DNA of 64,000 bases from PALSA-894 sp963828625 (GCA_963828625.1 CAWHEX010000003.1:310001-374000), one strand, 5' to 3'. Positions 9,633 to 20,411 are shown, counted from the stretch's first letter. Made by a program: numbers and translations. The notes: generated by a model from the letters alone, not told the origin.

Positions 9633-10696
9633 ACGCCGCGCCGAGCGGTCGATCTTCATGGCGCTCCTGTCGCCGCTGCTGGCGATCGCGCTGACGCTTT
9701 CGACCGGCGCGTTCCTGTTCTGGCTGCTCGGCAAGCCGCCGGTCGAGGCGCTGAAGATCTACTTCCTCGATCCGCTGACCGACCCGTGGGCCTTGCAGGA
9801 GATCGCCGTGAAGGCGACGCCGCTGGTGCTGATCGCGGTCGGCCTTGCGCTGTGTTACCTCGCGAACGCCTGGAACATCGGCGCGGAAGGCCAGTTCCTG
9901 GTCGGCGCGATCACCGGCGGCTGGCTCGCGGTGGTCACGCATGGCACGGACGCGGGATTCTGGGTGCTGCCCGCGATGCTGGTGCTCGGCGCACTCGGCG
10001 GCGCGCTCTACGCGCTGATCCCGGCGCTGTTCAAGGTGCGGTTCGGCGCAAGCGAAATCCTCACCAGCCTGATGCTGGTCTATGTCGCCGAGCTTCTGCT
10101 CGACTTTCTGGTGCGCGGGCCGTGGCGCGATCCGAAGGGCTTCAATTTCCCGACCACGGCCGAATTCGATTCCGTCGCCGCGATGCCGACGTTGATCGAG
10201 GGCAGCCGGCTGCACCTCGGCGCGATCATCGCGCTGCTGGTCGTGATCGGCGCGACCGATCATGCTCGGCCGCACGCTCAAGGGCTTCGAGATCAAGCTG
10301 GTCGGGCGCCGCACCACGCGCCGCGCGCTTCGCGGGGTTCAGCGACAAGACACTGACCGTCGTGACGTTCCTGATCTCGGGCGCGCTCGCAGGCCTTGCC
10401 GGCATCATCGAGGTGAGCGGCGACCGTGAACCATCTCCAGCCGAACATCTCGCCCGGCTACGGCTTCACGGCGATCATCGTGGCGTTCCTCGGCCGGCTG
10501 CAATCCGGTCGGCATCCTGATCGCGGCGCTGTTCCTCGCGCTCACTTTCATCGGCGGCGAAAGCGCACAGATCTCGCTCAAGGTGCCGCTCGATCTCACG
10601 AAGGTGTTTCAGGGCATTCTGCTGTTCTACGTGCTCGCCTGCGATACGCTGATCCTCTACCGCTTCCGTCTCGATGTTCGCACCGAAGGTCGTCGC
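9616..10696 (+). CDS. ABC transporter permease, nucleoside/purine type (several frameshifts)
   Basis: Inner-membrane permease of the YufP/BPD_transp_2 family, partner of the ATPase just upstream, which it overlaps by 17 bases from ATG 9616. The first frame runs to about 10255 with family motifs NAWNIGAEGQF and FGASEILTSLM. Single extra bases near 10257, 10305, 10420 and 10501 break the rest; joined, it reads AGLAGIIEVSG, then NHLQPNISPGYGFTAI and ALFLALTFIGGE. No stop is seen before the next permease, so one was probably lost. The pattern is of an intact gene with sequence errors, not decay. Confidence 0.8.
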
Positions 10697-11617
10697 ATGG
10701 AGTTCGTTGAAGCCATCCTGCTCACGGTCATCACGGCCTCGACGCCGTTGCTGCTCGCGGCCTCGGGCGAACTGGTCGTCGAGCGCTCGGGCGTGCTGAA
10801 TCTCGGCGTCGAAGGCATGATGATCGTGGGCGCGGCCTGCGGTTTCGCGGGCGCGTACCTCACAGGTTCGATCGCGGTCGGCGCGCTGTGCGGCATTCTC
10901 GGCGGCATCGCGCTGTCGGCGGTCTTCGCGGCGCTGACGCTGGGACTTGCGGCGAACCAGGTTGCCTCGGGCCTTGCGCTGACGATCCTCGGCGTCGGCC
11001 TCTCGGGCCTGATCGGCGCGGGCTATGTCGGGCAGAAGATCGAAGGCGCGGCGCACCTCTACATCCCGTTCATCACCGACATTCCGTTCCTCGGCCGAGT
11101 TATTTTCGGCCAGAATGCCTTCATCTATTTCTCGTCGCCCTGATCGTCGGCATCTGGTACTTCCTCTATCGCACGCGCGCCGGACTGATCCTGCGCGCCG
11201 TCGGCGACAATCACGCCTCCGCACATGCGCTCGGCTATCCGGTGCTGAAGATCCGCATGCTGGCGGTGCTGTTCGGCGGCGCGTGCGCGGGCCTCGGCGG
11301 CGCGTACCTGCCGCTCGCCTACACGCCGTTCTGGGTGTCGGGCATGACATCGGGGCGCGGCTGGATCGCGCTGGCGCTCGTGGTGTTCGCCTCGTGGCTG
11401 CCGTTCCGCCTGATGGTCGGTGCCTATCTGTTCGGCGGCATCACCATCCTGCAGCTTCACGCGCAGGCATTCGGGCTGGCCATTCCGTCGCAGCTGATGT
11501 CGTCGCTGCCATATCTGGCGACCATCGTGGTGCTGGTCGCGATCTCATGGTGGCGCGGCCGGGCAGGAAGTCCCGGCGCCTGCGTCGCTCGGGCTTGCTT
11601 TCGTACCCGACCGTTGA
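10697..11617 (+). CDS. ABC transporter permease, second subunit (two frameshifts)
   Basis: Second YufQ-type permease of the nucleoside/purine ABC importer. From ATG 10697 it reads ERSGVLNLGVEGMM and LTLGLAANQVASGLALTI, typical of this family. A shift near 11137 leads into TRAGLILRAVGDN and a hydrophobic C-terminal half (LGGAYLPLAYTPFW, GRGWIALALVVFA). A final shift near 11565 gives the conserved tail APASLGLAFVPDR and the stop at 11615-11617. The N-terminal frame is continuous with the previous permease, whose stop is missing. Confidence 0.8.
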
Positions 11618-11691
11618 GCATTGTACCGGTAGGCGGAGCGTGCGGGCGCCGCGGCCGGAACTGAATTCCCGCAGGGATAACGGAGACAGAC

Positions 11692-12772
11692 ATGAAAAAG
11701 TTCATCGTAGCCGCCGCGGCCTTCGGGCTCGCCTTGGCGCGGCGACCGGCGCAAGCGCGCAGGAGAAACTCAAGGTCGGCTTCATCTATGTCGGCCCGAT
11801 CGGCGACATGGGCTGGACCTACCAGCACGAGGTCGCGCCGCAAGGCGATCCAGGACCGTTCAAGGGCAAGATCGACACGACGCTATCTGGAGAACGTGAA
11901 CGAAGGGCCCGACGCGGAACGCTCCATCGAGCAGCTCGTGCGCGCCGGCCACAAGCTGATCTACACGACCTCGTTCGGCTTCATGGACGCGACCGCAAAG
12001 GTCGCGAAGAAATACCCGAACGTGATGTTCGAGCATGCGACCGGCTACAAGCGCGGCAAGAACCTCGCGACCTATTCGGGCCGCTTCTACGAAGGGCGCT
12101 ACATCCAGGGCCAGATCGCCGCCAAGATGTCGAAGACCGGCATCGATCGGCTACATCGGCTCGTTCCCGATCCCTGAGGTCGTCTCCGGCATCAACGCCA
12201 TGATGCTCGGCGCGCAGTCGGTGCGTCCGGACATGAAGGTGAAGATCATCTGGGTGAACACCTGGTACGACCCCGGCAAGGAAGCCGCCGCCGCGCGCGC
12301 GCTCGCCGATCAGGGCGCGGACATCCTGACCCAGCACACGGACTCGGCTGCCGCGATACAGTTTGCAAACGACCGCGGCATCACTGGCGTTCGGGCAGGA
12401 TAGCGACATGATCAAGTTCGGCCCGAAGGCGCAGCTCACCGCCATCATCAACAACTGGTCGCCGTACTATGTCGACCGCATCAAGCTCGCGCTCGACGGC
12501 AAATGGGCGACCGGCGACGTGTGGGGCGGGCTCAACAGCAACATCGTCCAGATGGCGGCCTACACAAACATGCCGGATGACGTGAAGAAGCTCGCGCAGG
12601 AGACCGAAGCCGCGATCTCGTCAGGCAAGCTGCACCCGTTCAAGTGCCCGGTGCGTCGGCGCAGGACGGCAAGGAGGTGGAGTGCAAGGGCGGCACACAT
12701 CTCGACGACGGCCAGATCCTGAGCATGAACTTCTACATCAAGGGCATCGACGAGAAGCCGCCCGCGAAGTGA
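11692..12772 (+). CDS. BMP family purine/nucleoside-binding lipoprotein-like protein (many frameshifts)
   Basis: Periplasmic binding protein of the BMP/PnrA family, the specificity component of the importer. It starts at ATG 11692 after a GGAG site with a signal peptide (KKFIVAAAAFGLA, then GASAQEKLKVGFIYVG). Recognisable segments in alternating frames are MGWTYQHE, YLENVNEGPDAE, ATGYKRGKNLATYSGRFYEG, MKVKIIWVNTWYDPGKE, DILTQHTDSAA and the C-terminus SMNFYIKGIDEKPPAK. At least six single-base insertions or deletions interrupt it (near 11735, 11827, 11860, 11890, 12143, 12386, 12652). Joined length of about 357 residues is normal. Confidence 0.8.
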
Positions 12773-12841
12773 GTGTTGCCGAACCGCAACCCGAGGTGCC
12801 CGGCACAGCCGGAGCGTCGGCACGGATGACTACAGATGCTT

Positions 12842-12900
12842 GCCCTCGCCCTTCGAGACGCCTGCTCCCCGCCAGCGCCTGGGGTGAGGGCTTTTCTTAA
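12842..12900 (+). terminator. Rho-independent terminator after the ABC importer
   Basis: Ten paired bases, gccctcgccc (12842-12851) with gggtgagggc (12882-12891), including one G-U pair, enclose a 30-base loop and are followed directly by TTTTCTTAA. It lies between the binding-protein gene and puuD and probably ends the transporter transcript. Confidence 0.6.
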
Positions 12901-12905
12901 TAGCG

Positions 12906-14108
12906 ATGGACGTCTTCCTCGGCGAATGGCTGAACCTGCTCTTCCGCTGGTTCCACATGATCGTGGGCATCGGCTGGATCGGCACGTCGTTCTATTTCAT
13001 GACACTCGACTTCGGGCTCGACCAAAGGAGCGCAAGAGCGCGGGCGTCTATGGCACCCAGTGGCAGGTGCACGGCGGCGGCTTCTATCACGTCGAGAAAT
13101 TCACCGTCGCGCCGCCGCAGATGCCGGCGCATCTGCACTGGTTCAAGTGGGACGCGTATCTCACCTGGGTGAGCGGCTTCGGCCTCATGGTCGTGCAGTA
13201 CTACCTGCACGCCAAGTCGTACCTGATCGACGCCTCCGTGATGCCGCTTGACCCTTGGCAGGCGATTGCGATTTCCATCGCATCGCTGCTCGCCGGCTGG
13301 GTGATCTACGAGGCTCTGTGCCGTTCGCCGATCGGCAAGAACACGGTCCTGCTCGGCATCTGCGTGTTCGCGCTGATCCTGCTCGCGGCGGTGCTGTACA
13401 CCAAAGTGTATTCCCCGCGCGGTGCGTTCCTGCATGTCGGCGCGTTCGTCGGCACCATCATGGCATTCAACGTGTTCATGGTGATCATCCCGAACCAGCG
13501 CAAAATGGTGGCGCAACTGATCGCGGGCGAGGTGCCCGACGCGCGCTACGGCCAGATCGGCAAGCAGCGCTCGACCCACAACAACTATCTGACGCTGCCC
13601 GTGCTGGTGATGATGGTGTCGCCGCACTATCCGTTCCTCTCAACGCATCCGCAGGCGTGGCTGGTGGTCGCGCTGATCATCATCATGGGTGCGCTGATCC
13701 GGCACTTCATCAACCGCGCGGATGCGGGCGACGACTCGGAACGTTCGACTGGGCGCTTCCGCTCGCAGCCTTCGCGCTGGTGTGCGCGATCTGGATCACG
13801 GCGCCGCGTGCGCCTGCGACTACCGCCGGCGCGGTTAGCGACATGGAAGCGCTGACGATCACCGTGAAGCACTGCGCGATGTGCCACGCCGCAAGGCCGA
13901 CACACGAGAGCTTCAAGGAGGCGCCGAAGAACGTCGTGCTGGAGACGACCGATCAGTTGCGCAAGCATTCCGCACTGATCATGGCGCAGGCCGTGCAGAA
14001 CAAGGCGATGCCGCTCGGCAACCAGACCGGCATGACCGAGGAAGAGCGCCAGAAGCTCGGCGCGTGGCTCGCCGCGCAGCGCGTCAGTCGCAATTTTTCT
14101 CCGTATGA
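12906..14108 (+). CDS. puuD: membrane urate oxidase with cytochrome c domain, PuuD type (frameshifts)
   Basis: A multi-spanning inner-membrane protein of the PuuD family (COG3748), proposed to oxidise urate to 5-hydroxyisourate with electrons passed to a fused cytochrome c. From ATG 12906 it reads FLGEWLNLLFRWFHMIVGIG; after a shift near 13024 come VHGGGFYHVEKF, VFMVIIPNQRKMV and STHNNYLTLPVL with several hydrophobic helices. After a shift near 13738 the c-type domain follows with the haem motif CAMCH and a distal Met in NKAMPLGN. The end is uncertain: the cytochrome frame runs into the next gene, while stops in the other frames lie at 14106-14113. It links XDH to UraH. Confidence 0.85.
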
Positions 14109-14223
14109 AATGAACGTGCGCATGCGACGCCGGGCGCACGCGCGCGCACTCTCGAACTGTGCTAATTTCAATTCAGGCCGGGCGGCCGGTGGCGACAACA
14201 GCCCGGACAAGGGAGGATGCCCC

Positions 14224-15749
14224 ATGAGTAGCATGCTGACCGACGAAGAACTTGCCGCACTCATTCCGTCCGAGCACTTGAAACTTCATACGCCGATCCC
14301 GACACAGATCGTGTCGAGCGACGAGTTCTATCCCGACCCGCAGAACGAAAAGCAGAAGGAAGTCGAGAACCGCCTCCTCGCGATGGCCGACGAACTCGGC
14401 AAGAAACAGGGCCTCGACCGCCGCCGCTTCTTCCAGACCGCCGCCGGCATGGCGGCGTCGTTCGTCGCGATGAACGAGGTCTATGGGCCGATGTTCGAGG
14501 TGAGCAAGGCCGAGGCCGCGACGCCCGCGATGGCGCAGGAGCGCGCCGACCGGCGCTCAAAGACCAGTTCATCATGGACATGCACACGCATTTCCTGCGC
14601 GACGACACGCGCATCATGAACTTCGTCAACCAGCGCAATGCCGTCGGCAAGGCCGGCTGGAACAAGACGCTGGCCGACAAGGAGCAGACGATCGAGGACC
14701 TGAAGTACGCAAACTACGTCAAGGAGATGTTCCTCGACAGCGACACCAAGATCGCGCTGATCTCGTCGTCGCCGTCCGAGATCGAGCAGGACTGGTTCCT
14801 CACCAACGAGCAGATGCGCGACGCGCGCGAGAAGGTGAACAAGGAGGCGGGCTCGCGCCGCCTGTTCTCGCACATGATCTTCACGCCGGGCCGGCCGGGC
14901 TGGCTCGACAGCGCTCGATGCCGGCCTGGCGCTGAAGCCGGAGTCGATCAAGGGCTATACGATCGGCGACAACACGCACAAGAACCTGAGCAAGTTCCCG
15001 TGGCGCATGGACGACGAGAAGGTCATCTACAAGGCCTACGAGAAGTTCGTGAAGGCGCGGCATCAAGAACGTCTGCGTGCACAAGGGGCTGTTCGCGCCC
15101 TCGGTCGAAAAGCAGTTCCCGCATTTGCGCGGCTTCTGCGACGTCGCCGACGTCGGCAAGGCCGCGAAGGACTGGCCGCAGCTCAACTTCGTCATCTACC
15201 ACTCGGCCTATCGCCACGTCGGCGGCGATCCGGCAGTGGCGCTGGCCGAGTTCGAGCGTACCGGCCGCATCTCGTGGACCAGCGACCTCGCCGACATTCC
15301 GGCGCAGTTCGGCGTGAACAACGTCTACGGCGACGTCGGACAGTTGTTCGCGACCACGCTGATCGCCCAGCCGCGGGTCTGCGCGGCGCTCATGGGCACG
15401 CTGATCAAGGGCCTCGGCGCCGATCACGTGAACTGGGGCACCGACGCGGTGTGGACCGGTTCGCCGCAATGGCAGATCGAGGGCCTGCGCCGGCTCGAAA
15501 TCCCGGAGGACATGCAGAAGAAGCACGGCTTCGCGCCGCTCGGCGATGCGACCGGGCCGGTGAAGACCGCGATCTTCGGCACCAACAATGCGAAGCTCTA
15601 CAACATCCAGCCCCAGCGCGCGATGCAGGAGATCAAGAACGACCGCATCACCGCCTGGAAGGACCGAATACGAGAAGGAAGGTCCAGCCCCGAGCAACAT
15701 GCGCTACGGCTACGTGGCGGGACCGGTCGACCACTCACTGTTCGCCTGA
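14224..15749 (+). CDS. amidohydrolase family protein with Tat-like leader (frameshifts)
   Basis: An amidohydrolase-2 type TIM-barrel protein of about 505 residues with an unusually long N-terminal extension holding a twin-arginine-like segment (DRRRFFQTAAGMAASFVAM, about residues 60-78), so probably exported or membrane-associated. Metal-binding candidates are MDMHTHF near 112, VCVHKGLF near 285 and YHSAYRHVGG near 325, plus a late Asp in NWGTDAVWTG. Shifts lie near 14555, 14913, 15060 and 15666. It sits between puuD and allC, suggesting a role in purine or ureide breakdown, but its substrate cannot be assigned; it does not resemble allantoinase. Confidence 0.75.
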
Positions 15750-15769
15750 GGCTGACTTTCGCTGCGGAG

Positions 15770-15800
15770 GCCGCCGGGTTCGCCCTGGCGGCTTTTGCGT
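15770..15800 (+). terminator. Rho-independent terminator after the amidohydrolase
   Basis: GCCGCCGGG pairs with CCC-T-GGCGGC across a TTCG tetraloop (15770-15792, one bulged T) and is followed by TTTTGCGTTT. The stable UUCG-type loop and the T-rich tail make this a strong terminator candidate 20 bases after the stop. Confidence 0.7.
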
Positions 15801-15859
15801 TTCGGGCCATGCGATTTCGCGGAGTTGTCTGACGGCGCGCGTGCGCCTATCTATTCGGT

Positions 15860-16303
15860 ATGACCGGGGACACTTCCGAATCCGTGCAGCCGTTGAAGAC
15901 CACGCTGTGGCGTGGCCTCGCCGGCCGCTGTCCGCATTGCGGCGAGGGCCGCATGTTCCGCGCCTTCCTGAAAGTCGTGGATCGCTGCGACGCATGTGGC
16001 GAGGAGCTGCATCATCACCGCGCCGACGACTTTCCGGCCTATCTGGTAATTGTGATCGTCGGCCATCTGGTGGTGCCGCTGATCCTGCACGTCGAGATGG
16101 CTTACGAGCCGGCCTACTGGATTCACGCGGCGATGTTCCTGCCGCTGACGATCGCGCTTGCACTGTTGCTGATCCAGCCGATGAAGGGGCTGGTGGTTGC
16201 ATGCAGTGGCGCGCCGGGATGCATGGGTTCGAGGCAGTCCAGAAAACTGCGCCGCGCGATCTCGACGACCGGCTACCGCTTCCAAGCCGCGAAGCGGCCG
16301 TGA
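15860..16303 (+). CDS. DUF983 family membrane protein
   Basis: A protein of about 147 residues with an N-terminal zinc-ribbon-like pair of CxxC motifs (CPHCGEG and CDACGEE) followed by two transmembrane segments (AYLVIVIVGHLVVPLIL and IHAAMFLPLTIALALLL), the arrangement of DUF983. A base appears to be missing near 16200: in another frame the expected tail QWRAGMHGFEAVQKTAP follows, so the true C-terminus probably differs from the one read here. Function of the family is unknown. It lies between the amidohydrolase and allC on the same strand but has no evident purine role. Confidence 0.75.
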   Translation: MTGDTSESVQPLKTTLWRGLAGRCPHCGEGRMFRAFLKVVDRCDACGEELHHHRADDFPAYLVIVIVGHLVVPLILHVEMAYEPAYWIHAAMFLPLTIALALLLIQPMKGLVVACSGAPGCMGSRQSRKLRRAISTTGYRFQAAKRP

Positions 16304-16315
16304 TAAGCAGCCGCC

Positions 16316-17576
16316 ATGCTCTCCGATTTTTCCCCAAGCTGACATCGACGCTTTCGGCGCCCGCGCCGAGACGATGGTCAATACACTCGGCGCGATTTCG
16401 GCCGAGCCGGACCGGTTGGTGCGGCTGTTTCTCACGGCGGAGCACCGCCGCGCGGCGAACCGCGTCGCGGAGTGGATGCGCGAGGCGGGACTTGCAGGTC
16501 TCCGAAGACGCACTGGGCACCGTGCGCGGGCGGCTCGAGGGGCAGGGCGCCAAGCGGCTGCTGATCGGGTCGCACATCGACACCGTGATCGATGCTGGCA
16601 AGTACGATGGCCCGTTCGGCGTGATCTCGGGGATTCTTGCGGGCGAGTATTTCCGCGACAGGGAAACTCCCGTTCGGCATCGACGTGCTGGCGTTCGGCG
16701 ATGAGGAGGGGTCGCGCTTTCCGGCGACGCTGACCTCGTCATCCGCCTGTGCAGGAATTTTCAAGAACGGAATGGCTCGCGCTGGCGGACCGCAACGGCG
16801 TCACGCTCGGCGACGCCATCAAGGCCTACAGCGGATCGCCTGACGCGATCCCGGCCGCCGCGTATACCCGCGATGAAGCAGCCGCCTATGTCGAAGTCCA
16901 CATCGAGCAGGGTCCGGTGCTGGAAACCCGCAGTCAGCCGCTCGGCGTTGTAATGTCGATCATCGGGCAGACTTATCTCAACATCGAATTCTTGGGCGAA
17001 GCCGGCCACGCCGGCACCGTGCCGATGATGCTGCGGCGTGACGCGCTCGCGGGCGCCGCGGAAGCGATGCTGCTCGGCGAAACGCTGGCGCGCGAAACAA
17101 AGGGCGAAGTGGTCGCAACCGTCGGCCGCATCGCGGTCGCGCCGGGCGCCACCAATGTGATCCCGGCAAATGTCGTTGTCATCTTCGACATCCGTTCCGG
17201 TTCGGAAGCCGCGCGTGCGAAACTTGCCGAAGCACTGAAGTCCGGCGTGCGCGCCATCGCCGACCGACGTCATCTCGGGCTCGACGATCACGTCGACGCG
17301 CGAGGTCGCGACCACGCCGTGCCATCCGCATATTCAGGATCAGCTTGGCCGACGCGATCCGCGCGCTCGGCGCGGAGCCGCTGCGGCTCGGCTCGGGCGC
17401 GGGCCATGACGGGCAGGCGATGGCGAAGCTGTGTCCCATCGGCATGCTGTTCGTGCGCTGCCGCGGCGGGATCAGTCACAATCCGATGGAATACGCGAGC
17501 CCGCGCGATCTCGGCCTCGCGGTCGCGGCGCTGATCGGCTTCATCGAGCGGTTCGATCCGGCGAAGCTCGCGCTAG
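16316..17576 (+). CDS. allC: allantoate amidohydrolase / N-carbamoyl-amino-acid hydrolase family (many frameshifts)
   Basis: M20/M28-type metallopeptidase-fold amidase of the AllC/HyuC family, which here most likely removes nitrogen from allantoate or ureidoglycine given the purine context. Joined frames give LIGSHIDTVIDAGKYDGPFG (metal ligands His and Asp), AFGDEEGSRFP (Glu-Glu), HIEQGPVLE, GEAGHAGTVPM and near the end GAGHDGQAMAKLCPIGMLFV. Shifts lie near 16330, 16500, 16675, 16740 and 17275, and one more is needed to reach the TAG at 17574-17576 that overlaps the stop of convergent rimO. Hydantoin-type substrates cannot be excluded from sequence. Confidence 0.75.
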
Positions 17577-18888
17577 AAGCCGACCGCGGCGCCGTGCAGA
17601 TCGTACTCGTCGGCGCGCTCGATCTTCACCGTCGCGATCTCGCCGACGCGCAGCGGGCGGCGGCTCGCCACATAGACCGCGCCGTCGATCTCCGGCGCGT
17701 CGCCCTTGCTGCGGCCTTTCGCGACGGTCGGGCCGACTTCGTCGATGATGACCTGCTGGCGCGTGCCGACTTTGGCCTTGAGGCGCTTCGCCGAGATCGC
17801 CTGCTGGCGCTGCCATGAAGCGGTGCCAGCGCTCCTCCTTGACTTCGTCCGGCACCGGCGCCGCGAGATCGTTCGCCACCGCGCCCGCGACCGGCTCGTA
17901 CTTGAAGCAGCCGACGCGATCGAGCTGCGCCTCGTCGAGCCAGTCGAGCAGCATCTCGAAATCCGCGTCGGTCTCGCCGGGAAAGCCGACGATGAAGGTC
18001 GAGCGGATGGTCAGGGCCGGACAGATCTCGCGCCAGCGGCGGATGCGCTCGAGCGTCTTCTCCTGCGCGGCGGGACGCTTCATGCGTTTGAGCACATCGG
18101 GCGCCGCATGCTGGAACGGGATGTCGAGATAGGGCAGCACCTTGCCGTCGGCCATCAGCGGGATGACCTCGTCGACATGCGGGTAGGGATAGACGTAATG
18201 CAGCCGCACCCACGCGCCGAGTTCGCCCAAGCTCGCGCGACAGGTCGATGAATTTCGCGCGCACCGCGCGGCCCTTCCATTGGCTCTCGGCGTATTTGAT
18301 ATCGACGCCGTAGGCCGAGGTGTCCTGCGAGATGACCAGCAGTTCCTTCACGCCGGCCTTCGACCAGCCGCTCGGCCTCGCGCAGCACGTCGGCGGCGGG
18401 GCGCGAGACGAGATCGCCGCGCAGCTTCGGGATGATGCAGAACGAGCAGCGATTGTTGCAGCCTTCTGAAATCTTCAGATACGCGTAGTGGCGCGGCGTC
18501 AGCTTGATGCCTTCCGGCGGCACCAGATCGACGAACGGATCGTGCGCCGGCGGCGCTGCGCGATGCACCGCCTCGACCACGCTCTCGTATTGCTGCGGGC
18601 CGGTGACGGCGAACACGTTGGGAAATTTCGCGGTGATCTTCTCCGGCTCCGCGCCCATGCAGCCGGTGACGACGACCTTGCCGTTCTCGGCCAGTGCGGT
18701 GCCGATCGCTTCGAGCGATTCCGCCTGCGCGCTAGTCGAGAAAGCCGCAGGTGTTGACGATCACGAGGTCCGCGCCCGCGTGCTCGCGCGAGAGCTCATA
18801 GCCCTCCGCGCGCAGCGCGCGTGAGGATGCGCTCCGAGTCGACCAGCGCCTTCGGGCAGCCGAGCGAGACGTAGGAAATCCGCGCCAT
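17573..18888 (-). CDS. rimO: ribosomal protein S12 methylthiotransferase RimO (frameshifts)
   Basis: Radical SAM enzyme that methylthiolates the conserved Asp of ribosomal protein S12. The N-terminal cluster domain reads ISYVSLGCPKALVDSE and VIVNTCGF, the radical SAM cysteines are GCNNRCSFCIIP, and the C-terminal TRAM domain (VGTRQQVIIDEVG, TVKIERADEYDLHG) ends in GAAVGF and TAG at 17573-17575. Shifts lie near 18820, 18735, 18360, 18232 and 17806; an extra T at 18735 creates a stop in GFLDSAQ. Start ATG 18888 overlaps the stop of the upstream peptidase as TGATG. It is convergent with allC. Confidence 0.88.
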
Positions 18889-20305
18889 CAGGTCGCCTTC
18901 GGCGATGCTCGCCCGCGCCGGCGTGCCGGGCTCGCCGAGGTCCCAGTAAGGCCCGGCCATGATCTGCAGCGCCTCGCGCGCGAGCGCGGTCGGGAAATGC
19001 TCGTTCGGCGCATGCTGCGAGCAGCCCGGATAGGAGTGCGGCACCCAGATCGTCGGCAGGCCGAGGCCTTCGGAGAAGATATCGTTCGGCAGCGAGCCGC
19101 CGACATTCGGCAGCACGGCGGGCTTCTGGTTCGTGGTCTTGGCGATCGAGGTCGCGGCCCAGCGCGCCCACGGGTGCTCGGGATCGAGCCGCGTCGCGTT
19201 CATGATGTCGTCGCGGCCCTTGGCGATCTGCACCATCGGGAAGCCGTGACGGTCGAGATGGCGGCGCAGCGCGGGCAGGAATTCGTCCGGGTTGGTGCCG
19301 ACCACAAAGCGGATTTGTCCGCGCGCCCAGGCGCGGGGAGGGACCGCGTTGACCGGGCTTTCCGGGTTGCCCGCCGTCATCGCCAGGATGTCGAACGTGC
19401 ACCACGCGAAGACTTTTTCGGCGAGCGTCAGGCCGGGCTCGGCCCAGTCCGGATCGATCTCGGGATCGCCCGGGCCGGATTTGACCTCGCAATCGGCGAG
19501 CGCGCGGCGCACCGACGTCCGGAATTCCGTCCGCCGGCACCCATTCGGGAATGCGGATTTGTCCGGTCGGTCCCGTGATGGTGGAAAGCGCATGCACAAG
19601 CTGGATCGACGGACTCGAGAGCAAGCCGCCCCAGTTGCCCGAATGGTGTCCGCCCTCGCGCGCATCGATCCACAGATCGATCGGATAGGCGCCGCGCGTG
19701 CCGAGCGAGATGGTCGGCCGGTCGGCGGTGAGACGAGGGCCGTCGGAGCCGACCAGCACGTCGGCCTGCAGCAGGTCTTGGTGCTCGGCGCAGAGTTCGC
19801 GCAGGCCGGGCGAGCCGGTTTCCTCGCCCATCTCGATCAGCCATTTGGCGTTGAAGCCGAGCTTGCCGCGCTCCGCGAGCACCGCTGCCTGCGCCGCGAT
19901 GTTGATCGTGTGCTGGCCCTTGTTGTCGACGACGCCGCGCCCGTAGTAGCGGCCGTCTTTCTCGGTCACGCGTCCAGGGCGAAAGGCCCGCGTTCCAGCC
20001 GGCATCGAGCCCGCGAATGACGTCGCCGTGGCCATAGCCGAACACGGTCGGCAGGGCCGGGTCCTCGATCCGCTCGGCGAACAGGAACGGCCCCTTCGCG
20101 CTTCTCCTGCGTCAGCGTGCGGCAGGTGAAGCCGAGCTTCTCCAACGCCGGTGTCGATTTCACTTGAGAGATAGCGCGCAAGATCTGCTTTTCGCTCGGG
20201 ATTTTGGCTCTCCGTCGGGATCGCGACACGGCGCGCCAGCTCGTCCCGGAACGCGCCGGAATCGAAATACTTTTCGGCGCGGGAAATGGCGGCGGCGCGG
20301 CTCAT
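18888..20305 (-). CDS. M20 family dipeptidase (frameshifts)
   Basis: Zinc metallopeptidase of the M20 family, about 470 residues. Visible motifs are FGYGHGDV (first zinc His), YGRGVVDNKGQHTIN (bridging Asp), IEMGEETGSPGL (catalytic Glu-Glu), SDGPRLTADRPTI and the late HSYPGCSQHAPNEH. Shifts cluster near 20150, 20095, 19985, 19530 and one just before the end; in the raw frame the protein runs on into rimO, but a TGA at 18888-18890 overlapping the rimO ATG is the natural stop. The substrate is probably a dipeptide or acylated amino acid. It starts 20 bases from the tRNA-Ser gene. Confidence 0.8.
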
Positions 20306-20321
20306 GAACGGCTTTCCAAGC

Positions 20322-20411
20322 TGGCGGAAGGGGTGGGATTCGAACCCACGGTAGACTTGCGCCTACGCCAGTTTTCAAGACTGGTGCCTTAAACCACTCG
20401 GCCACCCTTCC
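20322..20411 (-). tRNA. tRNA-Ser (anticodon TGA)
   Basis: Read on the minus strand, the acceptor stem GGAAGGG pairs with CCCTTCC, followed by discriminator G and an encoded CCA. The anticodon loop is CTTGAAA with anticodon TGA between five-base stems (CCAGT and ACTGG). A long variable arm (GCGTAGGCGCAAGTC region) and a T-arm with GGTTCGAATCC confirm a class II serine tRNA of 90 bases including CCA. Confidence 0.95.

Noticed and set aside
7704..9734. A 676-codon minus-strand frame opposite the XdhC/ABC ATPase gene
   Set aside because: The plus strand carries clear Walker and ABC signature motifs; the minus translation shows none.
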